Positions 1 through 6,935 of a stretch of 13,114 nt of DNA are shown piece by piece. Each line of letters begins with the position of its first letter. The first letter of the stretch is position 1. The notes beneath the pieces were generated by a model, which did no database searches, was not told the DNA's origin, and saw nothing but the letters and a program-made list of their open reading frames with translations. The DNA lies in contig SKTN01000179.1 in assembly GCA_007117945.1 (NCBI GenBank), positions 1 through 13,114 of the forward strand, written 5' to 3'. The position numbers and the translations under genes are program-made. Source of the stretch: Nitriliruptoraceae bacterium (GTDB lineage: Bacteria > Actinomycetota > Nitriliruptoria > Nitriliruptorales > Nitriliruptoraceae).

Positions 1-47
1 CCGCAGCGACCGCACCGCCCGCCCCTGGGAACAGTCAGGAACACCCC

Positions 48-1463
48 ATGCAGCCGAAGACGATCGTCGAGAAGATCTGGGAGCGCAACCTCGTGCGCGA
101 GGGCGAGGGCACCCCGGACCTGCTCTACGTGGACCTCCACCTCGTCCACGAGGTGACCTCGCCCCAGGCCTTCGACGGCATCCGCCAGGCCGGGCGCACC
201 GTCCGCCGCCCGGATCGGACCCTGGCGACGATGGACCACAACGTGCCCACCGACCCCCTGCAGACCCAGGGTCAGCTGCCCGTGGCCGACGAACTGTCCG
301 CCACGCAGATGGACGCCCTGGAGACCAACTGCGAGGAGTTCGGCATCCGGCTGTTCCGGATGGGCAGCCGCAACCAGGGCATCGTCCACATCATCGGCCC
401 GGAGCTCGGCCTGACCCAGCCCGGCGCGGTGATCGTGTGCGGCGACTCCCACACCGCCACCCACGGCGCCTTCGGTGCGCTGGCCTTCGGGATCGGCACC
501 TCCGAGGTGGAGCACGTCCTGGCCACCCAGACCCTGCCGCAGCGCATGCCCCAGACCCTGGCGGTGGAGGTCGACGGCCCCCTGCCCAAGGGCACCGTCG
601 CCAAGGACCTGATCCTCCACGTGTTGAGCGTCATCGGGGTCGACGGCGGCAACGGCCACGTCATCGAGTACCGCGGCGAGGCGATCCGCGACCTCTCGAT
701 GGAGGGCCGGATGACGATCTGCAACATGTCCATCGAGGGCGGTGCCCGCGCCGGGCTCATCTCCCCCGACGAGACCACCTTCGCCTACCTCAAGGACAAG
801 CCGCTGGCGCCCAAGGGCGCCGCCTGGGACGACGCCGTCGAGGTGTGGCGCGAGCTCGCCACCGATACGGGCGCCGCCTTCGACCGCACCGTGCACATCG
901 ACGCCGCCGACATCGCCCCCACCATCACCTGGGGGACCACCCCGGCGCAGTCGATCAAGATCGGCCAGCGCATCCCCACCCTCGATGACGCCCCCGACGA
1001 GGGCACGGCCAAGCAGTGGCAGCGTGCCTTCGACTACATGGGCATCGCCGGCGGTGAGGAGCTCGGCGATCTCGCCCTCGACAAGGTGTTCATCGGCTCC
1101 TGCACCAACGGCCGCATCGAGGACCTGCGCGCCGTCGCGGAGATCGTCAAGGGCCGCAAGGTCGCCGACAACCTCGAGGTGATGGTCGTCCCCGGCTCGG
1201 GGCTGGTGAAGGCCGCCGCGGAGTCCGAGGGCATCGCCGACATCCTGATCGAGGCCGGGATGGACTGGCGTGACCCCGGCTGCTCGATGTGCCTGGGGAT
1301 GAACCCCGACCAGCTCGCCCCCGGTGAGCGCGCCATCTCCACCTCCAACCGCAACTTCGAGGGCCGCCAGGGCTTCAAGGGGCGCACCCACCTCGCCTCG
1401 CCCGCCATGGCCGCCGCCGCAGCGGTCGCCGGCCGCATCGTCGACGTCCGGGAGCTGTTCTGA
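48..1463 (+). CDS. leuC: 3-isopropylmalate dehydratase large subunit
   Basis: LeuC pairs with LeuD to form isopropylmalate isomerase, which converts 2-isopropylmalate to 3-isopropylmalate in cytoplasmic leucine synthesis. The 471-residue length is normal for the bacterial large subunit. The aconitase-family signature VCGDSHTATHGAFGALAFGI starts near residue 130. The three expected [4Fe-4S] cysteines are present: C352 in FIGSCTNGR, and C412 and C415 in DPGCSMCLGMNP. The C-terminal NRNFEGRQG segment (435-442) is also typical. The ATG start has AGGA at 37-40, seven bases upstream. The stop TGA shares its last base with the ATG of leuD, so the two are translationally coupled and almost certainly co-transcribed. 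The promoter lies left of the window or within the first 47 bases; I see no clear -10/-35. No leuB or leuA is in view. Identification is secure. Confidence 0.97.
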   Translation: MQPKTIVEKIWERNLVREGEGTPDLLYVDLHLVHEVTSPQAFDGIRQAGRTVRRPDRTLATMDHNVPTDPLQTQGQLPVADELSATQMDALETNCEEFGIRLFRMGSRNQGIVHIIGPELGLTQPGAVIVCGDSHTATHGAFGALAFGIGTSEVEHVLATQTLPQRMPQTLAVEVDGPLPKGTVAKDLILHVLSVIGVDGGNGHVIEYRGEAIRDLSMEGRMTICNMSIEGGARAGLISPDETTFAYLKDKPLAPKGAAWDDAVEVWRELATDTGAAFDRTVHIDAADIAPTITWGTTPAQSIKIGQRIPTLDDAPDEGTAKQWQRAFDYMGIAGGEELGDLALDKVFIGSCTNGRIEDLRAVAEIVKGRKVADNLEVMVVPGSGLVKAAAESEGIADILIEAGMDWRDPGCSMCLGMNPDQLAPGERAISTSNRNFEGRQGFKGRTHLASPAMAAAAAVAGRIVDVRELF

Positions 1464-2092
1464 TGGAACCCGTCACCGTGGTCGCCAGCAACGCCTGCCC
1501 CATCGACGCCAACGACGTCGACACCGACCAGATCGTGCCCAAGCAGTACCTCAAGCGCGTCGAGCGCACCGGCTTCGGGCCCTTCGCCTTCGCCGAGTGG
1601 CGGTACGAGCCGGACGGCACCCCCAAGCCCGACTTCCCCATGAACAAGCCGGAGCACGCCGGTGCACGGGTGCTGGTCGCGGGCCGCAACTTCGGGTGCG
1701 GCTCCTCGCGCGAGCACGCCCCCTGGGCGCTGGAGGACGCGGGCTTCACCGCGATCGTGGCCCCGAGCTTCGCCGACATCTTCCGTACCAACTGCGGCAA
1801 GGTCGGCATCGTGTGCGCCCCCGTCGAGGACGAGGTCTCCCGCCAGCTGTTCGCCCTGGTCGAGGCGGATCCGAGCGTGGAGGTCACCGTCGACCTCGAG
1901 GCCCAGACCGTCACCGCCCCCGGCGTGGGCGACATCCCGGGCGTGGAGGCCACCTTCGAGATCGACCCCCACACCAAGCACTGCCTGCTCAACGGGCTCG
2001 ACGACATCGCGCTCACCCTCGAGTACGAGGCCGACATCACCGCCTTCGAGGACACCCGCCCGGTGTGGAAGCCCACGGTGCCCACGACCTGA
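1463..2092 (+). CDS. leuD: 3-isopropylmalate dehydratase small subunit
   Basis: LeuD is the swivelling small subunit of isopropylmalate isomerase and completes the active site on LeuC. At 209 residues it has normal length. Visible signatures are DVDTDQIVPKQYLK (18-31), the substrate-binding loop NFGCGSSREHAPWAL (76-90), the FADIF segment, and the C-terminal FEIDPHTKHCLLNGLDDI block. The ATG overlaps the leuC stop by one base (TGATG). A GGGAG at 1450-1454 inside leuC, eight bases before the start, can serve as ribosome binding site. The gene is followed after about 50 bases by a strong stem-loop that probably ends the leuCD transcript. Nothing odd was seen, and identification is secure. Confidence 0.97.
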   Translation: MEPVTVVASNACPIDANDVDTDQIVPKQYLKRVERTGFGPFAFAEWRYEPDGTPKPDFPMNKPEHAGARVLVAGRNFGCGSSREHAPWALEDAGFTAIVAPSFADIFRTNCGKVGIVCAPVEDEVSRQLFALVEADPSVEVTVDLEAQTVTAPGVGDIPGVEATFEIDPHTKHCLLNGLDDIALTLEYEADITAFEDTRPVWKPTVPTT

Positions 2093-2145
2093 ACGACCCG
2101 GACGTGCGTGGCTGCGGGGGCGACCCCACCGCGGCGGCCGGTCCT

Positions 2146-2178
2146 CGCGCCCCCCGCGGTGATCCCGTGGGGGGCGCG
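2146..2178. terminator. Bidirectional stem-loop between leuD and the YbaK gene
   Basis: Bases 2146-2159 pair with 2165-2178 as a 14-bp stem. It contains ten uninterrupted Watson-Crick pairs (arms CGCGCCCCCC and GGGGGGCGCG), then a G-U and three more pairs, closing on a five-base TGATC loop. It lies between the convergent leuD and deacylase genes and ends seven bases before the deacylase stop codon. No T-run follows on either strand, which is common in high-GC actinobacteria. Termination is therefore inferred from position and stem strength, not from a classical U-tract. Confidence 0.7.
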
Positions 2179-2184
2179 CTCCTG

Positions 2185-2712
2185 TCACAGGGGCAGTGCG
2201 AGGTCCTCCACGAGCTCCCCACCGATGGCCGTGAGGGCCGCGGGCGCGACGCTGAGCTTCAGCCGCCGGCTGCCGCCACCGACGATCACCCGCTCCAGCG
2301 CACCGATGCGCGCGTCCACGTACAGCGGCAGGGGTGCGTCGTGGTGGGGCTGGGTGGCGGGCAGGCCGAAGGGGGTCACCCCGCCGATCTCCATACCGGT
2401 GGCATCGCGGGTCAGCTCAGCGGGGGCGAAGGACAGCTTGCGGACCCCCAGCAGCTTGCGCACGCGCTTGTTGACGTCCAGCTTGGTGGTGGCCAGGGCG
2501 ACGCAGGCGGCGAGCACCGGCTGCTCGGTGCGCGATGCCACCAGGATGCAGTTGCCGGAGGTCTCCGGCGGGTAGCCGTACTCCTCGCAGAACACCGCGG
2601 TGTCCGCGTGGTCCGGGTCGATCTCGATGACCTCGTAGGGTGCACCCGTCGCGTCCACGGCGGCCAGGACCCGCTGCTCCAGCTCGGTCAGGGGTTCGGG
2701 CAGGGTGGGCAT
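2185..2712 (-). CDS. YbaK/ProX-family aminoacyl-tRNA deacylase-like protein
   Basis: This 175-residue protein matches the YbaK/aminoacyl-tRNA-editing domain fold. Members of the family hydrolyse mischarged tRNA (for example Cys- or Ala-tRNAPro) in the cytoplasm. Recognisable segments are ASRTEQPVLAACVALATTKLDV (59-80), the basic NKRVRKLLGVRKLSF helix (81-95) and the family hallmark TGMEIGGVTPFGLP (105-118), followed by the LPLYVD strand and IVGGGSRRLKLSV near 143-155. The ATG has GGAG (plus-strand CTCC at 2718-2721) five bases upstream. It lies 70 bases downstream of the dehydrogenase on the same strand, so the two may share a transcript. Which tRNA it edits cannot be read from sequence. It could be a free-standing YbaK paralogue of unknown substrate rather than a proven deacylase. 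Confidence 0.85.
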   Translation of the reverse strand: MPTLPEPLTELEQRVLAAVDATGAPYEVIEIDPDHADTAVFCEEYGYPPETSGNCILVASRTEQPVLAACVALATTKLDVNKRVRKLLGVRKLSFAPAELTRDATGMEIGGVTPFGLPATQPHHDAPLPLYVDARIGALERVIVGGGSRRLKLSVAPAALTAIGGELVEDLALPL

Positions 2713-2742
2713 GGACGCTCCGGGCGCTCGGGTGGGACGCGA

Positions 2743-2777
2743 CCTCGATGTCCGGGTGGAGGCCGCCTCGATGTCCG
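2743..2777. repeat. Short direct repeat between dehydrogenase and YbaK genes
   Basis: The 12-mer CCTCGATGTCCG occurs at 2743-2754 and again at 2766-2777, 23 bases apart start to start. It fills much of the 70-base gap between the two minus-strand genes. It could be a local duplication or a paired binding site; nothing else supports a function. Confidence 0.35.
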
Positions 2778-2782
2778 TCGGT

Positions 2783-3697
2783 TCAGTAGCCGAGCTCCAC
2801 GTGCACGGGGCCGAGGAGCTCCTCGCCCCGGCCGAAGCGCTCCACGTTCTCGCGCACCCGGGCCCACAGCAGCTTGATGCCCATCTCCGGGGTGTTGCCC
2901 ACGTGGGGGGTGATGATGACGTTCTCCCTCGACCACAGGGGATGGCCCTCGGGCAGCGGCTCGGGATCGGTGACGTCCAGGGCGGCCCCGCCGAGGCGGC
3001 CGTCGTCGAGGGCCGCCACCAGGGCGTCGGTGTCGATGTGCCGGCCGCGGGCGACGTTGACCAGCCAGGTGTGGTCGGGCATGGCGTCGATGGCTGCGGC
3101 GTCGATGATGCCCTCGGTGCTCGGGGTCAGCGCCAGCGCCAGGATGACCACGTCCGCTTGCGCCATGGCACGGTGGAGCTCGTCGAGGGCGAACACCTCG
3201 GCGACGCCGGGGATCGGCTCCGCCCGGTTGCGGACCACGGTCAGGTAGGTACCGAAGGGCAGCAGCAGCCGTACCAGGGAGCGGGTGATGGAGCCCCCGC
3301 CGAGGATGCAGACGTGGGCACCCAGCAGGTTCAGACCGTAGGGCTCTGACCACGCTGAGCGCGCGGCGTAGCGCCCGATGCCCCGCAGCCCGCCGAGCGC
3401 CAGCGCCAGGGCGTGCTCGGCGACGGGCTCCGCGTACACGCCCTTGCCGCAGGTCCAGGCCCGGTCCTGGTCCAGGACCCCCGTGAACGGTTCGATCCCC
3501 GCGAAGGGCAGCTGGACCCACCGGATGTCGGGATGCTCGTCGAGCAGCGCCCGGAGCTCGTCCGGTTGGCCGGTGGAGGTCCAGATCAGCGCGTTGGCCT
3601 CCGACAGCCCGACGACCCGGCCACCGCCCTCGACCACCGCGGACGCCAGCTCCTCACGCTGTCCCTCCGGTCGTAGCGCACAGCGCACATCCGTCAC
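2783..3697 (-). CDS. D-isomer-specific 2-hydroxyacid dehydrogenase
   Basis: This 304-residue cytoplasmic oxidoreductase belongs to the D-2-hydroxyacid dehydrogenase family, which interconverts 2-oxoacids and D-2-hydroxyacids with NAD(P)H. The nucleotide-binding loop is GGGSIT (133-138), in which the usual third glycine of GxGxxG is replaced by Thr. The catalytic triad is visible: R217 in NVARGRHIDTDAL, E246 in DVTDPEPLPEGHPLW, and H265 in ITPHVGNT. After the second strand the sequence reads VVRNR (154-158) with no acidic residue, which favours NADP(H), as in glyoxylate/hydroxypyruvate reductases of the GhrA type; that is inference. The start is GTG, with an excellent GGAGG (plus-strand CCTCC at 3704-3708) six bases upstream. 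It is transcribed divergently from murI and precedes the YbaK-like gene. The exact substrate is unknown. Confidence 0.88.
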   Translation of the reverse strand: MTDVRCALRPEGQREELASAVVEGGGRVVGLSEANALIWTSTGQPDELRALLDEHPDIRWVQLPFAGIEPFTGVLDQDRAWTCGKGVYAEPVAEHALALALGGLRGIGRYAARSAWSEPYGLNLLGAHVCILGGGSITRSLVRLLLPFGTYLTVVRNRAEPIPGVAEVFALDELHRAMAQADVVILALALTPSTEGIIDAAAIDAMPDHTWLVNVARGRHIDTDALVAALDDGRLGGAALDVTDPEPLPEGHPLWSRENVIITPHVGNTPEMGIKLLWARVRENVERFGRGEELLGPVHVELGY

Positions 3698-3703
3698 CGA
3701 TGA

Positions 3704-3708
3704 CCTCC
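3704..3708 (-). promoter_or_regulatory. Ribosome binding site deciding the dehydrogenase GTG start
   Basis: The plus-strand CCTCC reads GGAGG on the minus strand, six bases before GTG at 3697-3695. It fixes a GTG start for the dehydrogenase. Confidence 0.8.
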
Positions 3709-3720
3709 GTGGAGTCGGTC

Positions 3721-3750
3721 CTACCGCGACCGGTAACGGTAGTCCGGTCG
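3721..3750. promoter_or_regulatory. Interleaved inverted repeats in the dehydrogenase/murI divergent region
   Basis: Two perfect inverted repeats interlock here. CTACCG (3721-3726) faces CGGTAG (3737-3742), and CGACCGG (3727-3733) faces CCGGTCG (3744-3750). Each has a ten-base spacer, about one helical turn between half-sites. They lie 13-42 bases beyond the dehydrogenase RBS and 100-129 bases upstream of the murI start, inside the only shared control region. This is the layout expected of a dimeric repressor or activator operator, but no cognate regulator is encoded in the window. Candidate only. Confidence 0.4.
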
Positions 3751-3849
3751 GCCAGGGAGCGCCGCGAGTCGGCCCTCGTATGCTCTCCCCACGTGACGGT
3801 CGGTCGTCGTCCCCGTGCCGGGGCGAGCCGTCGGTGGTCAGGAGTCGTG

Positions 3850-4728
3850 GTGCGCGAGCAGCCCATCGGGGTGTTCGACAGCGGGCTGGGTGGCCTGACG
3901 GTCCTCCAGGCCCTCACCGACCTGCTCCCCGACGAGGACCTCATCTACCTCGGCGACACCGCCCGCTACCCCTACGGCGAGCGCAGCCTGCCCGAGCTGG
4001 AGACGATCGCCCTGGCGGTGGCCGGCCACCTCGTCGACGGTGGGGTGAAGCTGCTGGTGGTCGCTTGCAACAGCGCCACCGCGGCGGCGCTGCCGGCGTT
4101 GCGGGCCGCCTTCGACGTGCCCGTCGTGGGCGTGATCGAGCCGGGGGTACGCGCCGCAGCCTCCGCCTCCCGGACCGGCCGTGCCGTGGTGATCGCGACC
4201 CGCGCCACCGTGGCCAGCGGGATCTACGAGACGACCGCCGAGCGGTTGGAGGCCGGGGTGCAGCTGCGCAGCGTCGCCTGCCCCGGGTTCGTGGAACTGG
4301 TCGAGGCGGGCCGCACCTCGGGGCCGGCGGTCACGGCCGAGGTACGTGAGCGCCTCGCCCCCCTGCTCACGGCGCGCATCGACACCCTGGTGCTCGGCTG
4401 TACCCACTTCCCGCTGCTGGCACGGCCCATCTCCGAGGTGGTCGGGCGCGAGGTTACCCTGGTATCCAGCGCCGATGAGACCGCCTTCGAGGTCCGTGAT
4501 CTGCTGGACCGGGTGGGCTGGCTGCGCGAACCGGGTGCGCGTCCCGCGGCGCGCCGGTTCCTGACCACCGGTGACCCGGTCACCTTCGCGCGCCTGGGTG
4601 GCCGCTTCCTGGGCACGCCCCTGGGGGCGGTGGAGCCCGTGACGATCCCCGGGCTCGGCGAGACGCCCCGCGGCGCCCGGGCCGGCGGGCGGGCTCGCGG
4701 GACGCGCACCTCGCGGGCGGCCAGCTAG
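3850..4728 (+). CDS. murI: Glutamate racemase
   Basis: MurI converts L-glutamate to D-glutamate for peptidoglycan, without cofactor, in the cytoplasm. With the start chosen here it has 292 residues. It shows the IGVFDSGLGGLTVLQ motif (6-20, catalytic D9), YLGDTARYPYG (33-43), the first catalytic cysteine C73 in VACNSATAA, and the second, C184, with H186 in LGCTHFPLL. I chose GTG at 3850 because AGGAG (3840-3844) sits five bases upstream and homology begins at once (REQPIGVFDSG); GTG at 3847 is the alternative. The frame is open further upstream to an ATG at 3700, but that stretch has no family resemblance. The last 20 residues or so form an Arg/Gly-rich tail that is longer than usual. The gene stands alone, divergent from the dehydrogenase. 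Identification is secure. Confidence 0.95.
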   Translation: MREQPIGVFDSGLGGLTVLQALTDLLPDEDLIYLGDTARYPYGERSLPELETIALAVAGHLVDGGVKLLVVACNSATAAALPALRAAFDVPVVGVIEPGVRAAASASRTGRAVVIATRATVASGIYETTAERLEAGVQLRSVACPGFVELVEAGRTSGPAVTAEVRERLAPLLTARIDTLVLGCTHFPLLARPISEVVGREVTLVSSADETAFEVRDLLDRVGWLREPGARPAARRFLTTGDPVTFARLGGRFLGTPLGAVEPVTIPGLGETPRGARAGGRARGTRTSRAAS

Positions 4729-4926
4729 GCACCAGGGATCCGGGTGGGTCGGGCCGAGGGCTCGCCGCCAAGCCCCCGGCCGTGGCAGTGCGCCTGCTCG
4801 GCCCGAGGTCCGGCGTCCAGGGGGGCGTTCCCACGGTTGTCACTGTCGAGCGACGCGCTCGAGGGCCCGTGTCGCCAACCTCCCGCCTCCGTTGGACGCC
4901 CACCCGTCCCCCACCATGAGGCACCC
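4729..4926 (+). promoter_or_regulatory. Leader region of the ABC importer operon with inverted repeats
   Basis: This 198-base gap separates murI from the importer genes. It holds a perfect 10-bp inverted repeat, TCGGGCCGAG (4749-4758) and CTCGGCCCGA (4797-4806), enclosing 38 bases. Further on is a compact hairpin, TCGAGCG/CGCTCGA (4846-4852 and 4856-4862), with a three-base ACG loop. The first could be the murI terminator, since it begins 21 bases after the stop, or the closing stem of a structured leader RNA. A TTGTCA at 4837-4842 resembles a -35 box but has no matching -10. I looked for known SAM-responsive riboswitch consensus cores and did not recognise one. Confidence 0.4.
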
Positions 4927-5919
4927 ATGCGCATCACCGCCACGAGCGCGGTCCGGACCCGCCCTGCAGATCCGATCCGCATCAGCGGGGTCGGCCGTAC
5001 CTTCACCACCGACGGTGTCGCCCTGCCGGTCCTGCGCGAGGTGCACCTCGACATCGCCGCGGGCGAGATCGTCGCCCTGATCGGTGCCTCCGGCTCGGGG
5101 AAGTCGACCCTGCTGCGGCAGGTGTGCGGGCTGGACACCCCCGACACCGGCAGCATCGTGATCGACGATCGCCCGGTCGCAGGGGTCGATCCCCGCTGCG
5201 CGGTCGCCTTCCAGGAGCCGCGGCTGCTGCCCTGGCGGACGCTGGCTGCGAACGTCGCCCTCGGCCTGCCGCGGGGCACGGGTCGGGAGGCGGGGGCTGC
5301 TCGCGTCGATGCGTTGCTGCGCCTGGTGGGACTGGCGGGCTTCCGATCGCACCGGCCGCGGCACGTCTCGGGTGGGATGGCCCAGCGCGCGGCGCTGGCC
5401 CGGGCCCTGGCACGCAGTCCCGGGGTCCTGCTGCTCGACGAGCCCTTCGGGGCCCTGGACGCGCTGACGCGGCTGCAGATGCAGGACCTGCTCCTGGACA
5501 TCCACCGCGCCGAGCCGACCACGGTGATCCTGGTCACCCATGACGTCGACGAAGCGCTGTACCTCGCCGACCGGGTCGTGCTGCTCGGCTCCGACGACAC
5601 CGGCGCCGGCAGCACCGTGGTGCGCGTCATCGATGTGCCGGGAGACCGCCCACGCGACCGCGGCAGCCACGACCTGGCTGCACTTCGGGCCGGGCTGCTC
5701 GAGGGCCTCGGCGTGGCGACCCACCAGCATGCGGGCGACGGCAACGTGCCCCCCGACGACCTGCCCCCCGACGACCTGCCCCCCGACGACCTGCTCCCCG
5801 ACCACGTACCTGACCGCCGCGGAGCCGATAGCCGCGTAGCCCATGACCGCTCACCACACGTCCACGCGGCGGCCACACCGGCCGCCGGGGACGCCGACAC
5901 CCCGAGGACGCACGCATGA
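4927..5919 (+). CDS. SsuB/TauB-type ABC importer ATP-binding protein
   Basis: This is the ATPase that powers the adjoining importer, acting on the inner face of the membrane. The 330 residues include Walker A GASGSGKST (53-61), Q-loop Q96 in FQEPRLLPW, the signature VSGGMAQRAALARA (147-160; Met where Gln is common), Walker B LLLDEPFGALD (168-178) and switch H205 in VTHDVDEALYLADRV. FQEPRLLPW and the DEPFGALD/THDVDEA combination are typical of the nitrate/sulfonate/taurine group. The ATG at 4927 has GAGG (4918-4921) five bases upstream; the frame is open back to 4744, but that part shows no domain. The C-terminus after about residue 240 exceeds the usual family length and contains a PPDDL tandem repeat (275-289). 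It overlaps the binding-protein gene by ATGA. Substrate class is inferred from family and the downstream metY. Confidence 0.9.
   Translation: MRITATSAVRTRPADPIRISGVGRTFTTDGVALPVLREVHLDIAAGEIVALIGASGSGKSTLLRQVCGLDTPDTGSIVIDDRPVAGVDPRCAVAFQEPRLLPWRTLAANVALGLPRGTGREAGAARVDALLRLVGLAGFRSHRPRHVSGGMAQRAALARALARSPGVLLLDEPFGALDALTRLQMQDLLLDIHRAEPTTVILVTHDVDEALYLADRVVLLGSDDTGAGSTVVRVIDVPGDRPRDRGSHDLAALRAGLLEGLGVATHQHAGDGNVPPDDLPPDDLPPDDLLPDHVPDRRGADSRVAHDRSPHVHAAATPAAGDADTPRTHA
5749..5808 (+). repeat. 15-bp in-frame tandem repeat (PPDDL) in the ABC ATPase tail
   Basis: Three perfect copies of CCCCCCGACGACCTG (5749-5763, 5764-5778, 5779-5793) are followed by a decayed fourth unit (5794-5808). In frame they encode PPDDL three times and then LPDHV. 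The unit is a multiple of three, so copy-number change by slippage would lengthen or shorten the acidic, proline-rich tail without breaking the frame. Confidence 0.85.
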
Positions 5920-6935
5920 AGCGCACACACCTCGCACGGGCACCACTCGCTCTCGCGATCGTGGCGTTGGTGATGGCCGGGTGCGCCTCGGCCCAGGGGG
6001 CCCAGGACAGCGCCGGGAGCACGGACACCCTCACCGTGGACTGGGCGACCTACAACCCCCTCAGCCTGATCATCCGCGACCAGGGCTGGCTGGAATCGGC
6101 CCTCGCCGATGACGGCATCGAGGTGGAGTGGGTGCAGTCCGCCGGCTCGAACCGCGCCAACGAGGGGCTGCGCGCCGGTGCCCTCGACGTCGGCTCCACA
6201 GCCGGCTCAGCCGCCCTGCTGGCGCGGGCGAACGGTTCCCCGATCCGCACGATCAGCCTGTACTCCCAGCCGGAGTGGGCGGCGATCGTGGTCCCGGCCG
6301 ACTCGCCGATCGAGGACGTGCAGGGGTTGGCCGGTGCCTCGGTCGCCGCGACGCTGGGCACCGATCCCTACTTCTTCCTGCTGCAGGCGCTCGCCGAGGA
6401 AGGCGTGCCCCTCGATGAGGTGGAGGTCCAGAACCTCCAGCACGCCGATGGGCGGACGGCGCTGGAGCAGGGCAGCGTCGATGCCTGGGCGGGGCTCGAC
6501 CCGATCATGGCCGCCAGCGAGGCGGACAGCGGGTCACGGCTGATCTACCGCAACATCGAGTTCAACACCTGGGGCTTCCTCAACGCGACGGAAGCGTTCC
6601 TGGAGGCGTCGCCTGCGCTCGCACAGCTGGTCGTGGACGCCTACGAGCGTGCCCGCGCCTGGGCCGCGGACAACCCCGAGGAGACCGCCGAACTGCTGGC
6701 CGAGGTCGCCGGCATCGACAGCGAGGTGGCGCGCATCACCCTGCTGGAGCGCACCAACCTCGACATCGACCCGGCACCCGGCGCGACCCAGCGCGCGGTC
6801 CTCGAGGTGGTCGGGCCGATCCTCGTCGACGCCGGCGATGTCCGCGAGCAGTCGTCGATCGACGAGGCTCTGGAGACGCTGTTCGACACCACCTTCGCGG
6901 ACGCCGCCGATGCGAGCAGGGTGGGTGACGCATGA
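5916..6935 (+). CDS. SsuA/TauA/NMT1-like lipoprotein substrate-binding protein
   Basis: This extracytoplasmic receptor of the importer has 339 residues. The N-terminus is a lipoprotein signal: basic K2, R3 and R8, a hydrophobic core at 10-20, and a lipobox-like MAGC with C23 as the lipidated cysteine. A Ser/Gly/Ala/Gln/Asp-rich linker follows. The mature part follows the periplasmic-binding pattern of the sulfonate/nitrate/taurine family: LTVDWATYNPLSLIIRDQGW (39-58), LRAGALDVGSTAGSAALLA (85-103), and VPADSPIEDVQGLAGASVAATLGT (126-149), then ALEQGSVDAWAGLDPIMA (182-199). Its ATG lies inside the ATPase stop (ATGA), with GAGG at 5904-5907 eight bases upstream. It overlaps the permease start in the same way. 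Ligand identity cannot be read; a sulfonate or other organosulfur compound is suggested by metY downstream. Confidence 0.88.
   Translation: MKRTHLARAPLALAIVALVMAGCASAQGAQDSAGSTDTLTVDWATYNPLSLIIRDQGWLESALADDGIEVEWVQSAGSNRANEGLRAGALDVGSTAGSAALLARANGSPIRTISLYSQPEWAAIVVPADSPIEDVQGLAGASVAATLGTDPYFFLLQALAEEGVPLDEVEVQNLQHADGRTALEQGSVDAWAGLDPIMAASEADSGSRLIYRNIEFNTWGFLNATEAFLEASPALAQLVVDAYERARAWAADNPEETAELLAEVAGIDSEVARITLLERTNLDIDPAPGATQRAVLEVVGPILVDAGDVREQSSIDEALETLFDTTFADAADASRVGDA

Noticed and set aside
1034..2188. Long minus-strand open frame opposite leuC and leuD
   Set aside because: It is a composition shadow of two certain genes; its translation is low-complexity Gly/Arg/Asp-rich with no recognisable domain.
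3776..3785. TATGCT as a -10 box for murI
   Set aside because: Only a partial match, with no convincing -35 about 17 bases upstream.
3700..3849. N-terminal extension of murI to an ATG at 3700
   Set aside because: It would begin next to the dehydrogenase RBS and add 50 residues with no family similarity; the GTG at 3850 has AGGAG.
4744..4926. N-terminal extension of the ABC ATPase to a GTG at 4744
   Set aside because: The added 61 residues lack domain similarity and cover inverted repeats; the ATG at 4927 has a GAGG site.
4729..4926. SAM-I or SAM-IV riboswitch before the importer operon
   Set aside because: Looked for because of the sulfur context, but I could not match the conserved core segments by eye.
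4725..5930. Long minus-strand open frames opposite the ABC ATPase
   Set aside because: The plus strand has all ABC ATPase motifs; the antisense translations are Ser/Arg/Gly-rich without domains.
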